Shown: positions 1 to 9,166 of the stretch, piece after piece
How the letters are laid out: each line of letters begins with the position of its first letter
Position numbering within the stretch: position 1 is the first letter of the stretch
Origin: Myxococcota bacterium
GTDB lineage: Bacteria; Myxococcota; B64-G9
Direction: 5' to 3'
Length of the DNA: 64,000 nucleotides
Assembly (NCBI GenBank): GCA_022710975.1
Contig: JAKLGA010000020.1
Location: forward strand, 62,001 to 126,000
Position numbers and translations under genes: made by a program
The notes under the pieces: generated by a model
Databases searched by the model: none
Told to the model about the DNA's origin: nothing
Seen by the model: the letters and a program-made list of their open reading frames with translations, nothing else

Positions 1-2
1 GC

Positions 3-692
3 GAGCGCGTGCGCATGGTGCGCATGGGCCCGGCCAGCCTGGAGCTGTGCGGCGGCACCCACGCCGCGCGCACCGGGGACGTGGGCCTGTTCCAGATCGT
101 GTCCGAGGGCGGGGTGCAGGCCGGCGTGCGGCGCATCGAGGCGCTGACCGGACCGGGCGCGCTGGAGCGCGCCCAGCAGGCGGAGGAGGCGCTGCAGCGC
201 GCCGCGGCCCACCTGCGCTGCAGCCCGGCCCAGGTGGCCGAGCGCCTGGAGGCCCTGGTCGAGCGCGAGCGCAAGCTGGCCAAGGAGCTCGAGCGGCTCA
301 AGACCGAGCTGGCCACCCGGGGCGAGTCCACCTCCAGCTCCGAGCAGGGCCAGGTCCTGGAGGGCAAGCGGATCCTGGTCACCCACCGCGTCGGCGTCCC
401 CATGGCGGCGCTGCGCGAGGTCGCCGAGAAGCTGCGCGACCAGGAGCCGAAGTACGACTTCGTGATGGTGGCCTCCGAGCAGGACGGCAAGCTCATCGCG
501 GTGACCACCGCCAGCGCCGCCACCGCGGGCGCCCTGCCGGCCGGAGAGGTCCTCAAGGCCTTCTTCAAGGAGGTGGGCGGCAAGGGCGGCGGCCGGCCCG
601 ACTTCGCCCAGGGCGGCGGCGGCGATCCCGCCAAGTTCGATCCCGGCAAGACCTACGAGCTCATCCGGTCCATCCTGCAGAAGAAGAAGTGA
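3..692 (+). CDS. alaS: Alanyl-tRNA synthetase, C-terminal part (5' truncated by window edge)
   Basis: AlaS charges tRNA-Ala with alanine in the cytoplasm. Only the last ~230 residues are in the window; the reading frame is open to the left edge, so the gene starts outside. The ELCGGTH motif (about 10 residues into the visible part) carries Cys and His ligands of the editing-domain zinc site. A charged coiled-coil stretch (ERERKLAKELERLKTEL) follows, then a DHHA1/C-Ala domain with the glycine-rich segment GGGGDP near the end, all in the standard AlaS order. The stop is at 690-692, and the next gene begins with GTG five bases later, so the two are probably co-transcribed. Identification is very secure. 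Confidence 0.96.
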   Translation, partial: ERVRMVRMGPASLELCGGTHAARTGDVGLFQIVSEGGVQAGVRRIEALTGPGALERAQQAEEALQRAAAHLRCSPAQVAERLEALVERERKLAKELERLKTELATRGESTSSSEQGQVLEGKRILVTHRVGVPMAALREVAEKLRDQEPKYDFVMVASEQDGKLIAVTTASAATAGALPAGEVLKAFFKEVGGKGGGRPDFAQGGGGDPAKFDPGKTYELIRSILQKKK

Positions 693-696
693 GGCC

Positions 697-3051
697 GTGG
701 CGAGCGAGCGCGGCAGCGGGGCGGGGTGGGACCGGTCCGTGGGGCCGGCCCTGGCGGGCCTGGGCTGCCTGGCCACGGGCGGCCAGGTGCTGCTGCTGCG
801 CGAGCTGCTGGCGGTCTTCAGCGGCCACGAGCTCGCCATCGGCGTGGTGTTCGGCGCCTGGTTCACGGGCATCGCGCTGGGGGCCGCCCTGGGCGGTCGC
901 CTGGCGTCCCGCCTGGACGCCCGCGCCGCGCTGGCCGGGCTCACGGCCCTGGGCGCGGCCCTGCCCTGGGCGCTGCTCGGCCTGAGCGTGCTGGCCCGCG
1001 CCTGGCGCGGCCTGCTGGGGGTGCCGCCGGGCGAGCTGCCCGGCCTGGGCGAGCTGGGCGCGGCGGTGCTGCTGCTGGTCACCCCCTTCTCGGCCCTGGT
1101 GGGCCTGAGCTTCCCGCTCGCCTGCCGGGCCGCGGCGGCGGACCCGGGGGATGCCCGGGCCATCGGCCGGGTGTACGTGCTGGAGTCCCTGGGCGCCGTG
1201 GCCGGGGCCGTGCTGCCGGTCGGGCTGGCCGCCGCGCGCCTGCCGCCCTTCGAGGCCATGGGGCTGCTGGGTCTGCCCCTGCTCCTCGGCCTGGCGCTGG
1301 CCGGACGGCCCTGGCGTCCGCGCCCGCGGCTCTCCTGGCTGGCGCTGGGCTGCCTGATCGGGCTCACGGGCCTGGGCGCGGCGGGCGGCCTGCGCGCCTG
1401 GGACGGGTCCTCGGCGGAGCGGCGTTTCGCCGATCTGGGGACCGGCGGGAGGCTGCTCGCCAGCGCCGACACGCCCTACCAGCACCTCGACCTGGCCGAG
1501 GCCGGCGGGCAGTACGACCTGTTCGCCGACGGCAAGGTGCTGGTCTCCTTCCCCGATGCCGCGCGGGCCCGCACACGCACGCACCTGGTGCTCACCCAGC
1601 ACCCCGCCCCGCGGCGGGCCCTGTTCCTGGCCGAGGCGCCGCTGGGCCTGATCGCCCCGGCGCTGCGGCACCAGCTCGAGCGCCTCGACCTGGTCAGCCT
1701 GGACCCCGGCGTGGCCGAGCTGGTCGAGCCCTACCTGGACGAGGAGGAGCGGGCCGCGCGCCGGGACGCACGGGTGGGCCTGCACGCCACCGACGGCCGG
1801 CGCTTCCTGCAGGCCAGCTCGGAGCGCTGGGACGTGATCTTCTCCGACGCCCCGGAGCCCACCACGGCCGCGGCCAATCGCTTCTACACGCTGGAGTTCT
1901 TCGCCCTGGCCCGGGCGCGCCTCGCCCCGGGCGGCGTGCTGGCGACCCGCCTCGGCTCCCAGGTGGGGCTGCTGGACGAGGACACCGCCCAGGCCGTGCG
2001 CACGCTCGAGCGCGGCCTGGCGCACACCTTCGCGCACGTGCTGGTGCTGCCCGGGGACGAGAGCCTGCTGTTCGCCAGCGACGACGCCGGCGCGCTGCTG
2101 GGCGAGCCCGTGGCGCTGGCCGAGCGCTTCCGCGCGCGCGGGGTGGCCGACCCGGCCTTCCACCCCGGCTGGTTCAGCCAGCTCGTGCAGCGGGACGAGG
2201 TCGACGACCTCGCGCGCCAGCTCGCCCGGCGCGAGGCCCCCCACAACACGGACGCCCGCCCGGTCAGCTACCTGCAGACGCTGGTGCGCTGGAGCCGGCG
2301 CGAGGGCGATCCGGCCGCCGTGGCCCTGCGCGGGCTGGCGGGCGTGCCGGCCTGGGCCTGGGGGCTGGGCCTGGTGCTGGCGCTGCTGTTGCCGCTCGCG
2401 CTGCTCGGCCGGCCGGCTGGACCGCCCGGCCGGGGCGCGCGCGCGCTGGCGGCGGTCGCGGTGACCGCGGTCGGCGGGCTGGGCATCTCGCTCGAGCTCG
2501 GCCTGAGCTTCGCCTACCAGTCGCTGGCCGGCAGCCTGTACCAGGAGCTGGGGCTCCTGGTGGCCGCCTTCATGCTGGGGCTGGTGCTGGGGGGGCTGGC
2601 GGTGCAGCGCGCCCTCGCCCGCCGCCCCGCGGACCCGCCGGGCGCGCGCGCGCTCGGGCTCACGCTGCTCGGTGCGGCCGCCGGGGCCGGCCTGCTGCCC
2701 TGGCTGCTGGGCCCCTGGCTGGCGGCCTGGCCGCTGGCGGCCATCCAGGCCTGGGTGCTGCTGCTGTGCCTGGCCGCCGGGGCGGCCACCGGGCTGAGCT
2801 TCCCGCTGGCCAGCGCCCTGGCCATGCGGGCCGGTCAGCCGCTGGGCGCCGCGGCCGGCCGGCTGGACGCGCTCGACCACCTCGGGGCGGCGCTGGGCGC
2901 GGCGTGCACGGGGCTGGTCTGGCTGCCGGCCCTCGGCCGCGACGCGACCGGGGCGCTGCTGGCGCTGTCCATCCTGGTTGTGGCCGGCTGGTGCTTGGTG
3001 GTACACCCGGGTGAGCCGCGGCCCGGGGCCGCGGCTGGAGGCGGACGATGA
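697..3051 (+). CDS. Spermidine-synthase-like multi-spanning membrane protein
   Basis: This 784-residue protein has roughly six N-terminal hydrophobic segments (about residues 15-230), a soluble Rossmann-like spermidine-synthase-type domain (about 240-540; SLDPGVAEL, then WDVIFSDAPEPTTAAANRFY) and a second membrane block (about 550-775). This is the architecture of the fused membrane/spermidine-synthase-like family, whose members are often not proven polyamine enzymes. The substrate is unknown. The start is GTG at 697 behind a weak AGG. The stop overlaps the next start as ATGA, so translation with the downstream kinase is probably coupled. A paralogue of different topology lies at 15775. Confidence 0.8.
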   Translation: MASERGSGAGWDRSVGPALAGLGCLATGGQVLLLRELLAVFSGHELAIGVVFGAWFTGIALGAALGGRLASRLDARAALAGLTALGAALPWALLGLSVLARAWRGLLGVPPGELPGLGELGAAVLLLVTPFSALVGLSFPLACRAAAADPGDARAIGRVYVLESLGAVAGAVLPVGLAAARLPPFEAMGLLGLPLLLGLALAGRPWRPRPRLSWLALGCLIGLTGLGAAGGLRAWDGSSAERRFADLGTGGRLLASADTPYQHLDLAEAGGQYDLFADGKVLVSFPDAARARTRTHLVLTQHPAPRRALFLAEAPLGLIAPALRHQLERLDLVSLDPGVAELVEPYLDEEERAARRDARVGLHATDGRRFLQASSERWDVIFSDAPEPTTAAANRFYTLEFFALARARLAPGGVLATRLGSQVGLLDEDTAQAVRTLERGLAHTFAHVLVLPGDESLLFASDDAGALLGEPVALAERFRARGVADPAFHPGWFSQLVQRDEVDDLARQLARREAPHNTDARPVSYLQTLVRWSRREGDPAAVALRGLAGVPAWAWGLGLVLALLLPLALLGRPAGPPGRGARALAAVAVTAVGGLGISLELGLSFAYQSLAGSLYQELGLLVAAFMLGLVLGGLAVQRALARRPADPPGARALGLTLLGAAAGAGLLPWLLGPWLAAWPLAAIQAWVLLLCLAAGAATGLSFPLASALAMRAGQPLGAAAGRLDALDHLGAALGAACTGLVWLPALGRDATGALLALSILVVAGWCLVVHPGEPRPGAAAGGGR

Positions 3052-4712
3052 GCGAGACCGAGTTCAAGCTCCACGAGGAGCTCGGCCAGGGACAGACCGG
3101 CAAGGTCTTCCGGGCCACCGAGCCCGGCGGGCGGGCCGTGGCGGTCAAGCGCTTCCACACCCAGCTCTGCCGTCCCGGCCTGGCGCTGGACGAGCTGCTG
3201 CGCACGCGCCAGGCGGTGGCCGCGCTCCGCCAGCCCGGGCTCCTGGCGCCGCTGGCGAGCTGGACCGAGCCCGACGGCTCCCTGGCGCTGGCCATGGAGC
3301 TGGCGCCGGGCGGCAGCCTGGGGGAACGCCTGGAGCGCCAGGGGCCCCTGCCCATCCGCGAGGCGGTCGAGCTGCTCGCCCGCATCGGCGCCGCGCTGTC
3401 CACCGCCCACCTGGCCGGCGTGGTGCACGGCGACGTGAAGCCCACCAACGTGCTGCTCGGCGCGGACGGCGCGCCGCTGCTCTCGGACTTCGGCCACGCG
3501 GGGCTGGTGCTGCAGGACGAGCTCTCGCGCGAGCTGGCCGACGAGGACTACCTGGCCCCGGAGCTGCTGGCCGGCGGCCGGCCCGACCCGCGCTCGGACG
3601 TCTACGGGCTGGCGGCCACGCTGTACTGCATGCTGACCGGGCAGAGCCCGCGTCAGGGCGCGGCCTGGCGGGTGGCGCCCCAGCTCCGCACGGTGGTGAA
3701 CAAGGCCCTGTCCAAGGACCCTGCCGCCCGCCCGGCCAGCGTGGAGGCCTTCCTGGTCGAGCTGCAGCGCGCCGCCCGCCCGCGCAAGGGCCCCGCCCTG
3801 GCGCTGGCCCTGGCCGGACTCGGGGTCCTGGCGGGGGTGCTGGCCGCGGTGTTGCTGCTGGCGCGCTCCGAGCGGGACGAGACGATCGCGGTGGCGCCGC
3901 CTCCACCGGTCGCGGAGGCCGCCGACGCCGGCCCGCCGGAGCGAGGCCGGGAGCTGCCGTCCGGGCTGGAGCAGGGTCGCGGCCTGGCCGGCGGGGAGCG
4001 GGCCGACGGCCTGCCGGCCGGCGTCGAGCAGGGCCGCGGCCGGCCCGGCGCGCCGCTCGAGCCCGGGTCGGACACCCCGGCCGAGGCGCCCTCGGTGGCC
4101 GAGCGCGGAGGCCCGCGCACCTGCGCGGCGCTGTTCGAGGACGTGTCGGTGGAGCGCACGCTCACCAGGAACGGCTGGGCCTACGGATTCGTGAAGAACC
4201 CATGCGACTTCACGGTGGACAAGCCGCGGGTGGACCTCGCCTTCTACGACGCGGGCGGCCAGCTCGTGGAACGCGCCCACGGCTACGCGGCCCACGACCT
4301 CCTGCTGCCGGACGAGCGCTCGCCCGTCACGGTGCTGCTCAAGCCCTACCCCGAGCGCTGGGCCCGGCACGAGGCGCAGGTCACCGCCCGCGAGCCCTTC
4401 ACCGCCTACCGGCGCCGGGCCAGCCTGGAGGTGGTGGACACCCAGGCCGACCCGCAGCGCCTGGGCAGCAGCCTGGTCGTGCGCGTGCGGGTGCGCAACA
4501 CCGACACCGAGCCGGTGGAGCACGTCCGGGTCACCGCGGGGATGTTCGACGGGGCCGGCAAGCTGCGCGCCTCGCACCTGGGCTTCATCGAGCCGTCGCC
4601 GCTAGCGCCCGGCCAGCAGGGCGAGGCCAGGGTCTACCTGTTGCCGTCCCAGCAGATCGAGCCCTACCGCCTGGAGGCCTGGGCCTCCGGGGTCATCTAC
4701 ACCCAGGAGTGA
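3048..4712 (+). CDS. Membrane-anchored Ser/Thr protein kinase with extracytoplasmic C-terminal domain
   Basis: The 554-residue protein begins with a Hanks-type kinase domain (about residues 8-235). It has VAVK for ATP binding, HGDVKPTN as catalytic loop and SDFG as the metal-binding motif. The usual HRD is HGD, so this is a non-RD kinase, but the catalytic Asp, Lys and Asn are all present. One transmembrane helix follows (about 245-270), then a Pro/Gly/Glu-rich linker and a C-terminal beta-rich domain (about 355-554) with conserved-looking Cys residues, probably outside the cytoplasm. The topology suggests a receptor-like kinase; its ligand and targets are not evident. It is translationally coupled (ATGA) to the preceding membrane protein and converges on the AmrS gene. 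Confidence 0.88.
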   Translation: MSETEFKLHEELGQGQTGKVFRATEPGGRAVAVKRFHTQLCRPGLALDELLRTRQAVAALRQPGLLAPLASWTEPDGSLALAMELAPGGSLGERLERQGPLPIREAVELLARIGAALSTAHLAGVVHGDVKPTNVLLGADGAPLLSDFGHAGLVLQDELSRELADEDYLAPELLAGGRPDPRSDVYGLAATLYCMLTGQSPRQGAAWRVAPQLRTVVNKALSKDPAARPASVEAFLVELQRAARPRKGPALALALAGLGVLAGVLAAVLLLARSERDETIAVAPPPPVAEAADAGPPERGRELPSGLEQGRGLAGGERADGLPAGVEQGRGRPGAPLEPGSDTPAEAPSVAERGGPRTCAALFEDVSVERTLTRNGWAYGFVKNPCDFTVDKPRVDLAFYDAGGQLVERAHGYAAHDLLLPDERSPVTVLLKPYPERWARHEAQVTAREPFTAYRRRASLEVVDTQADPQRLGSSLVVRVRVRNTDTEPVEHVRVTAGMFDGAGKLRASHLGFIEPSPLAPGQQGEARVYLLPSQQIEPYRLEAWASGVIYTQE

Positions 4713-4722
4713 GCCGGCCCGC

Positions 4723-5850
4723 TCACAGCGCCCACACCCCGGGGATGGCGGCCTGGCAGCGCGGGCACCTGCCGTCCGCGAGGTCGTTCTTCTCGATCAG
4801 GAACCCCGCGCGCTGGATGAGCAGCTGGCCGCAGGCGTGGCAGTAGGTGTTCTCGTACTCGTCCCCGGGCACGTTGCCCACGTAGGGGTAGCGGAGGCCG
4901 GCCGCGCGCGCCAGCTCGCGGCAGCGCCTGAGCGTGCTGGGCGGGGTGGGCGGCAGGTTCTTCAGCTTGTACAGGGGGTGGAAGCGGGTGAAGTGCAGGG
5001 GCACGTCCGGCCCGAGGTTGTCCAGCACCCAGCCGCACAGCGCCTTGACCTGCTCGGGGGAGTCGTTGAGCGTGGGGATGGTGAGCTGCACCATCTCCAG
5101 CCACACGCCTGCCTGGCGCACCCGCTTCATGGTGTCCAGCACCGGCTGCAGCCGGCCCTGGCAGATGCGCTGGTAGAAGTCGTCGCTGTAGGCCTTGAAG
5201 TCCACCTTCACGGCGCCGAGGGTCAGCAGCAGCTCCCGCATGGGCGCCGCCTGGCTGTGCCCGTTCGAGATCATCACCCCGCGCAGCCCGGCCGCGCGCG
5301 CCAGGCGGGCCACCTCGCGCATGTACTCGAACTGCATCAGCGGCTCGTTGTAGGTGAAGGCGATGGTGCGCGAGCCCCGCGCGGCGGCCGCCATCACCAC
5401 GTCCTCGGGCCGCACGTAGCCGTCGGGCGCGGGCAGCTCCTCGGGGCGGGCCTGCGAGATCTGCCAGTTCTGGCAGAACTGGCAGGCGAAGTTGCAGCCG
5501 ACCGTGGCGATGGAGAACGAGGTGCTGCCGGGCAGGTAGTGGTAGAGCGGTTTCTTCTCGATCGGGTCGTTGGCCAGGGACACCAGGCGGCCGTACACCC
5601 GGGTGTGGTACACGCCGTCCACGTTCCGCCGCGTGCCGCACCAGCCGTCCTCGCCGTCCCCCACCTCGCAGGCCTTGGGGCACATCCCGCAGCGCACGCC
5701 CTTGTCGGGCAGCTTCTCGTAGTGGGCCGCCTCGCGCCAGAACCGCCGCTCCGCCGCCCCCCCGTCGCCCGCGGCCCGCGTCGAGCCCGGGCGCAGCGCG
5801 CTGCACGCGCACAGCCCGGCCCCGAGCGCCAGGAAGTCGCGCCGCCGCAT
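4723..5850 (-). CDS. amrS: AmmeMemoRadiSam-type radical SAM enzyme with Tat-like signal
   Basis: The protein has 375 residues. The radical SAM cluster motif is GCNFACQFCQNW, preceded by a CGMCPKAC segment and followed by a Cys pair near the C-terminus (CHACGQ, CPRC) that suggests a zinc ribbon. This layout matches the AmmeMemoRadiSam family enzyme, which elsewhere accompanies Memo- and AMMECR1-like proteins; neither partner is in the window. The N-terminus MRRRDFLALGAGLCAC looks like a twin-arginine signal (RRxFL), so the enzyme may be exported folded, which is odd for a radical SAM protein. The ATG at 5850 is two bases after the stop of the secreted peptidase gene, so they form one transcript. 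The substrate is unknown. Confidence 0.85.
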   Translation of the reverse strand: MRRRDFLALGAGLCACSALRPGSTRAAGDGGAAERRFWREAAHYEKLPDKGVRCGMCPKACEVGDGEDGWCGTRRNVDGVYHTRVYGRLVSLANDPIEKKPLYHYLPGSTSFSIATVGCNFACQFCQNWQISQARPEELPAPDGYVRPEDVVMAAAARGSRTIAFTYNEPLMQFEYMREVARLARAAGLRGVMISNGHSQAAPMRELLLTLGAVKVDFKAYSDDFYQRICQGRLQPVLDTMKRVRQAGVWLEMVQLTIPTLNDSPEQVKALCGWVLDNLGPDVPLHFTRFHPLYKLKNLPPTPPSTLRRCRELARAAGLRYPYVGNVPGDEYENTYCHACGQLLIQRAGFLIEKNDLADGRCPRCQAAIPGVWAL

Positions 5851-5852
5851 GG

Positions 5853-8105
5853 CTACCTCCTCCGCCGCAGGGCCAGGCCGGCCAGGGCGAGCAGCAGCAG
5901 CCCCCCTGGCGCGCCGGAAGCGCCGCAGCCGCAGCCCTCGTCGCCGCCCTCGGCGGGCGGGATGCGCTGGCACACCCCGGCGGCGCACAGGGCGTCGGCC
6001 GGGCACTCCAGGGCCGTCTGGCAGGTGAGCGTCTCGCACAGGCCGCCGCCCACCTCGGGCACGCACAGGGCCGGCGCCTGGCAGGCCGCGTCGTCCGCGC
6101 AGCTCGGCGCGCACGGCCGGGCGACGCCCTTGGTCGGGCAGGCCGTGCCGGCCGGGCACACGCCGCCCTGGGCGCAGTCCACCACCTGGCAGCGCGCGTC
6201 CTGACAGATCGCGCCCCCGGGGCAGTCGGCGTGGGACGCGCAGGCGTCCTGGCACACGCTCGTCCTGCCGGCGCCGAGCGGCGCGCACTCCTGGCCCGGC
6301 AGGCAGTCGGCCGGCCCCAGGCAGGGCACGGCGCACACGCCCTGCTCGGCCCCGGCGTCCACCCGGATGCACTGACCGCGGGCGCAGTTGATGTCCTCGA
6401 CGCAGGCGGCGCCGTCGTCGAGCTCCAGGCCGAGCGCGGCCACGCGCACCGCGCGGCCGGCGTGGACCCGGCCGAAGCCGTAGTGGTCGTCGTGCCCGAG
6501 GGCGTCGTAGGCCACGCCGCCCACCTTGTCGGCGGTCTGCTCGACGATCCAGCGGGCCTGGGCGCCGGTCAGCCCGGGGTTGGCGGAGAAGACCAGGCCC
6601 ACCACCCCGGCGGCGATCGGGCAGGCGGCCGAGGTGCCGTTGAAGTGGGAGGAGTAGTTGCCGGTCGGGTCCGGCTCGGCGAAGCCCGCGTCCGCGTCCT
6701 CGCCCCACAGGCCGGGCATGTACAGCCGCCCGTGGCGCGAGAAGCCGCTCTCGCCCAGGGTGTCGGTGGTGAAGATGCCCGCCTGGTTGTAGTCGGTGGT
6801 GCCGGTGGGCGCCACCACGCTCAGGCTGGGGCCGTAGTCGGAGTACACCACCACCCGGTCGTCGGTCCAGGTGCCGCCCACGGCCATCACCTCGGGCATG
6901 GCCTGCAGCTCGTGGGCGCCGATCTGGGTGCCCTGCACGTTGCCCATCCAGTCCGACTCCCCGTTGCCGGAGGCGAACAGCACCACCGCGCCCAGCCCGC
7001 CCCGGCCGCCCTGCACCGCGTCCCGCACCGCCTGGTAGTAGGGCTGCATGTCGATCTGGCTGGTGTAGGCCTCGTCGACGCCCCAGGAGTTGGACAGCAC
7101 CCAGGCGCCGCGCGCGGTGGCCGTGGTCAGGGCGCGGTAGCCCGTCGAGAGCTGGCTCTGGTCGGCCATGCCGTCCATCATCTTGATGGGCAGCAGGCTG
7201 CAGTCCGGGCAGATGCCGGCCAGCCCCTCGGCGTTGTCGTGCCGGGCGGCGATCACCCCGCTGCAGGCCGTGCCGTGGGCGTCCATGGCGGTCGCCAGCG
7301 GGCTGGGATCGTCCTGCTGGGTGACCGCGTTGTACCCGGTCAGCAGGTGGCCGGGCTCGAAGTCCGGGTGGGTGATCTCCACGCCCGTGTCGACCACCGC
7401 CACCACCACCTGCGGGTCGCCGAGCGTCACGTCCCAGGCCGCCTCGGCCCGGATGCCCCCGCCCGACATGCCCTGGTACCACTGCTGGCCGTACCAGGGG
7501 TCGGTGGGCAGGCGGTGGAGCTGGATCGGCACGCCGAAGTCCGGCAGGGCCCAGGCCACCTCCGCCCGCGCGGCGAGCCGCCGGGCCCCGGCCAGGGCCG
7601 CCCGCGCGTCGCGGGCCCGCAGCAGGAACGTCTGCCCCCCGTCGTCCAGGGGCTCCAGACCCTCGAACCCCCCGGCCGCGGCCAGGGACCGCGCCAGCGC
7701 CGGCCCGGGCGCGCGCAGGCGCAGGATGACCCCGCGGTCCAGGGAGAAGCGCCCGCCCGCGCCGGGCAACTCGAACAGCAGGCCGTCCCCCGCGCTCAGC
7801 CCCTGCCGGCGCAGCTCGGCGCCCACCTCGCCGGCCCGCCCCACGGCCCACGGGGCGAGCGGCAGGGACCACAGCCCGGCGCTCAGGAGACGCCACGGGG
7901 CGCGCGCGTCGAGGCCCAGCTCGGCCGCCCTGGCGCGCAGCGTGGCCTCGGCGCCAGGCTCGAGGCGCACGGCCACCGCGTCCAGGACGGGCCGCAGGCG
8001 CACCTGCTCCCCGCGCGAGTTCAGGTAGCCGAAATCCCCGGCAGCGGCGGACACCGCCAGCGTCAGGCCCGCCACCAGCCACCCGCACGAGATCGCCGCG
8101 CGCAT
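5853..8105 (-). CDS. Secreted subtilisin-like (S8) serine peptidase with MYXO-CTERM-like tail
   Basis: The 750-residue precursor begins with a signal peptide (MRAAISCGWLVAGLTLAVSAAA). An N-terminal prodomain-like region is followed by the S8 catalytic domain: Asp in VVDTGVEITHPDF, His in DAHGTACSG, oxyanion Asn in FASGNGES and Ser in FNGTSAACPIAAG, so the full triad is present. A Cys-rich stretch of short disulfide-type modules follows. The protein ends in GCGCGASGAPGG, a hydrophobic segment and RRRR, the layout of MYXO-CTERM surface-sorting tails. The ATG at 8105 is preferred over an in-frame GTG at 8117 because GGAGG lies five bases before it. It heads a two-gene operon with the AmrS-like gene. 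Confidence 0.92.
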   Translation of the reverse strand: MRAAISCGWLVAGLTLAVSAAAGDFGYLNSRGEQVRLRPVLDAVAVRLEPGAEATLRARAAELGLDARAPWRLLSAGLWSLPLAPWAVGRAGEVGAELRRQGLSAGDGLLFELPGAGGRFSLDRGVILRLRAPGPALARSLAAAGGFEGLEPLDDGGQTFLLRARDARAALAGARRLAARAEVAWALPDFGVPIQLHRLPTDPWYGQQWYQGMSGGGIRAEAAWDVTLGDPQVVVAVVDTGVEITHPDFEPGHLLTGYNAVTQQDDPSPLATAMDAHGTACSGVIAARHDNAEGLAGICPDCSLLPIKMMDGMADQSQLSTGYRALTTATARGAWVLSNSWGVDEAYTSQIDMQPYYQAVRDAVQGGRGGLGAVVLFASGNGESDWMGNVQGTQIGAHELQAMPEVMAVGGTWTDDRVVVYSDYGPSLSVVAPTGTTDYNQAGIFTTDTLGESGFSRHGRLYMPGLWGEDADAGFAEPDPTGNYSSHFNGTSAACPIAAGVVGLVFSANPGLTGAQARWIVEQTADKVGGVAYDALGHDDHYGFGRVHAGRAVRVAALGLELDDGAACVEDINCARGQCIRVDAGAEQGVCAVPCLGPADCLPGQECAPLGAGRTSVCQDACASHADCPGGAICQDARCQVVDCAQGGVCPAGTACPTKGVARPCAPSCADDAACQAPALCVPEVGGGLCETLTCQTALECPADALCAAGVCQRIPPAEGGDEGCGCGASGAPGGLLLLALAGLALRRRR

Positions 8106-8143
8106 GCTCGCCTCCACGGCCCCGGCACCCGGAGCCTCGGTCG

Positions 8144-8172
8144 ATACTAGCCTCCCCTCCCCCGAGCGACAA
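8144..8172 (-). promoter_or_regulatory. Sigma-70-type promoter for the S8 peptidase operon
   Basis: On the minus strand, TTGTCG (8172-8167) and TAGTAT (8149-8144) are separated by exactly 17 bases. The start codon at 8105 lies 38 bases beyond the -10, leaving room for a short leader with GGAGG. It is back to back with a plus-strand promoter at 8194-8222. Confidence 0.6.
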
Positions 8173-8193
8173 GCCGCGCTGCGCGGGCCGGCC

Positions 8194-8222
8194 TTGAGCG
8201 TCGGGTCCTGATCGAGTAATGT
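8194..8222 (+). promoter_or_regulatory. Candidate sigma-70-type promoter for the acyltransferase gene
   Basis: TTGAGC (8194-8199) and TAATGT (8217-8222) have a 17-base spacer. The coding start at 8258 follows a strong AGGAAGGAG ribosome site. The -10 match is modest, but spacing and position fit. Confidence 0.45.
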
Positions 8223-8257
8223 TCCACACCTCCCGCAGACGTCAGGAAGGAGCCCGC

Positions 8258-9166
8258 ATGCCCAAGCCGCCGCTCAAAGATCCTCCCGGCCTCAAGCGCC
8301 GGCTGAAGGCCCTGTCCAAGGCCATCCCGGCCGCGAGCGCGCTGAGCTCGAGCCTGCTGCTCATCAACACCGCCCAGCTGGCCAGCCTGGCGGTGAGGCC
8401 GCTGTCGCGCCGGGCCTTCCGCGCCTTCAACCGCCAGGCCGCCGACTCCTGGTGGGGCTGGTGCGTGGAGCTGGCTGAGCGGCTGCACGGCACCCACCTG
8501 GTGCTGAGCGGCGATCCCATCCCCGAGGGCGAGAGCGCCCTGGTGGTGATCAACCACCAGCAGATGGCCGACATCACCTTCATGATGCAGTTCGCCCGCA
8601 GCAAGGGCCGCCTGGGCGACATGCGCTGGTTCGTCAAGGACGTGCTCAAGTGGGTCCCGGGCGTGGGCTGGGGCCTGTGGATGATGGGCGCCTTCATGGT
8701 CAAGCGCGACTGGAACGCGGACCGGGCGTCCATCGAACGCACCTTCGCGGGCATCCGCCGCGACAAGGTGCCGGTGTGGGTGCTCCTGTTCGTCGAGGGC
8801 CACCGCATCCGCCCCGATCGGATCGAGGAGAGCCAGGCCTTCGCCCGCGAGCGCGGCCTGCCGGTGCTCGAGCACGTGCTGGTCCCGCGCACCAAGGGCT
8901 TCACCGCCACGGTGCAGGGGCTGCGCGAGCACGTAGACGCGGTCTACGACATCACCATCGGCTACGAGCAGGGCGTGCCCAGCCTGTGGCAGTACATCCA
9001 GGGCTTCGCCACCGAGGCCAACCTGCACACGCGGCGCTACCCCATCGCCGAGCTGCCCGAGGGCGAGGACGAGCTCGCCGCCTGGTTGATGGAGCGTTTC
9101 CGGGAGAAGGATCGCCTGCTGGCGGGCTTCTACGAGACGGGCGCGTTCCCGGTCGGACAGGTCTGA
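8258..9166 (+). CDS. PlsC-like 1-acylglycerol-3-phosphate acyltransferase family protein
   Basis: The 302-residue protein has an N-terminal hydrophobic stretch (about residues 22-45). Its acyltransferase core carries the HX4D-type catalytic motif NHQQMAD (about 97-103) and FVEGHRIRP in place of the usual FPEGTR phosphate-binding motif. A third block, LVPRTKGF, fits the LPLAT branch that contains longer AGPAT/LCLAT-like enzymes. The expected role is acyl transfer from acyl-CoA or acyl-ACP to a lysophospholipid at the inner membrane; exact substrates cannot be read from sequence. ATG 8258 is chosen over ATG 8219 because it has AGGAAGGAG just upstream. The stop codon lies inside a perfect inverted repeat. 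Confidence 0.85.
   Translation: MPKPPLKDPPGLKRRLKALSKAIPAASALSSSLLLINTAQLASLAVRPLSRRAFRAFNRQAADSWWGWCVELAERLHGTHLVLSGDPIPEGESALVVINHQQMADITFMMQFARSKGRLGDMRWFVKDVLKWVPGVGWGLWMMGAFMVKRDWNADRASIERTFAGIRRDKVPVWVLLFVEGHRIRPDRIEESQAFARERGLPVLEHVLVPRTKGFTATVQGLREHVDAVYDITIGYEQGVPSLWQYIQGFATEANLHTRRYPIAELPEGEDELAAWLMERFREKDRLLAGFYETGAFPVGQV

Noticed and set aside
661-3006. A 781-residue minus-strand open frame opposite the first membrane protein
   Set aside because: Composition is low-complexity Gln/Arg/Gly, typical of antisense to a Leu/Ala-rich gene in G+C-rich DNA, with no start signal.
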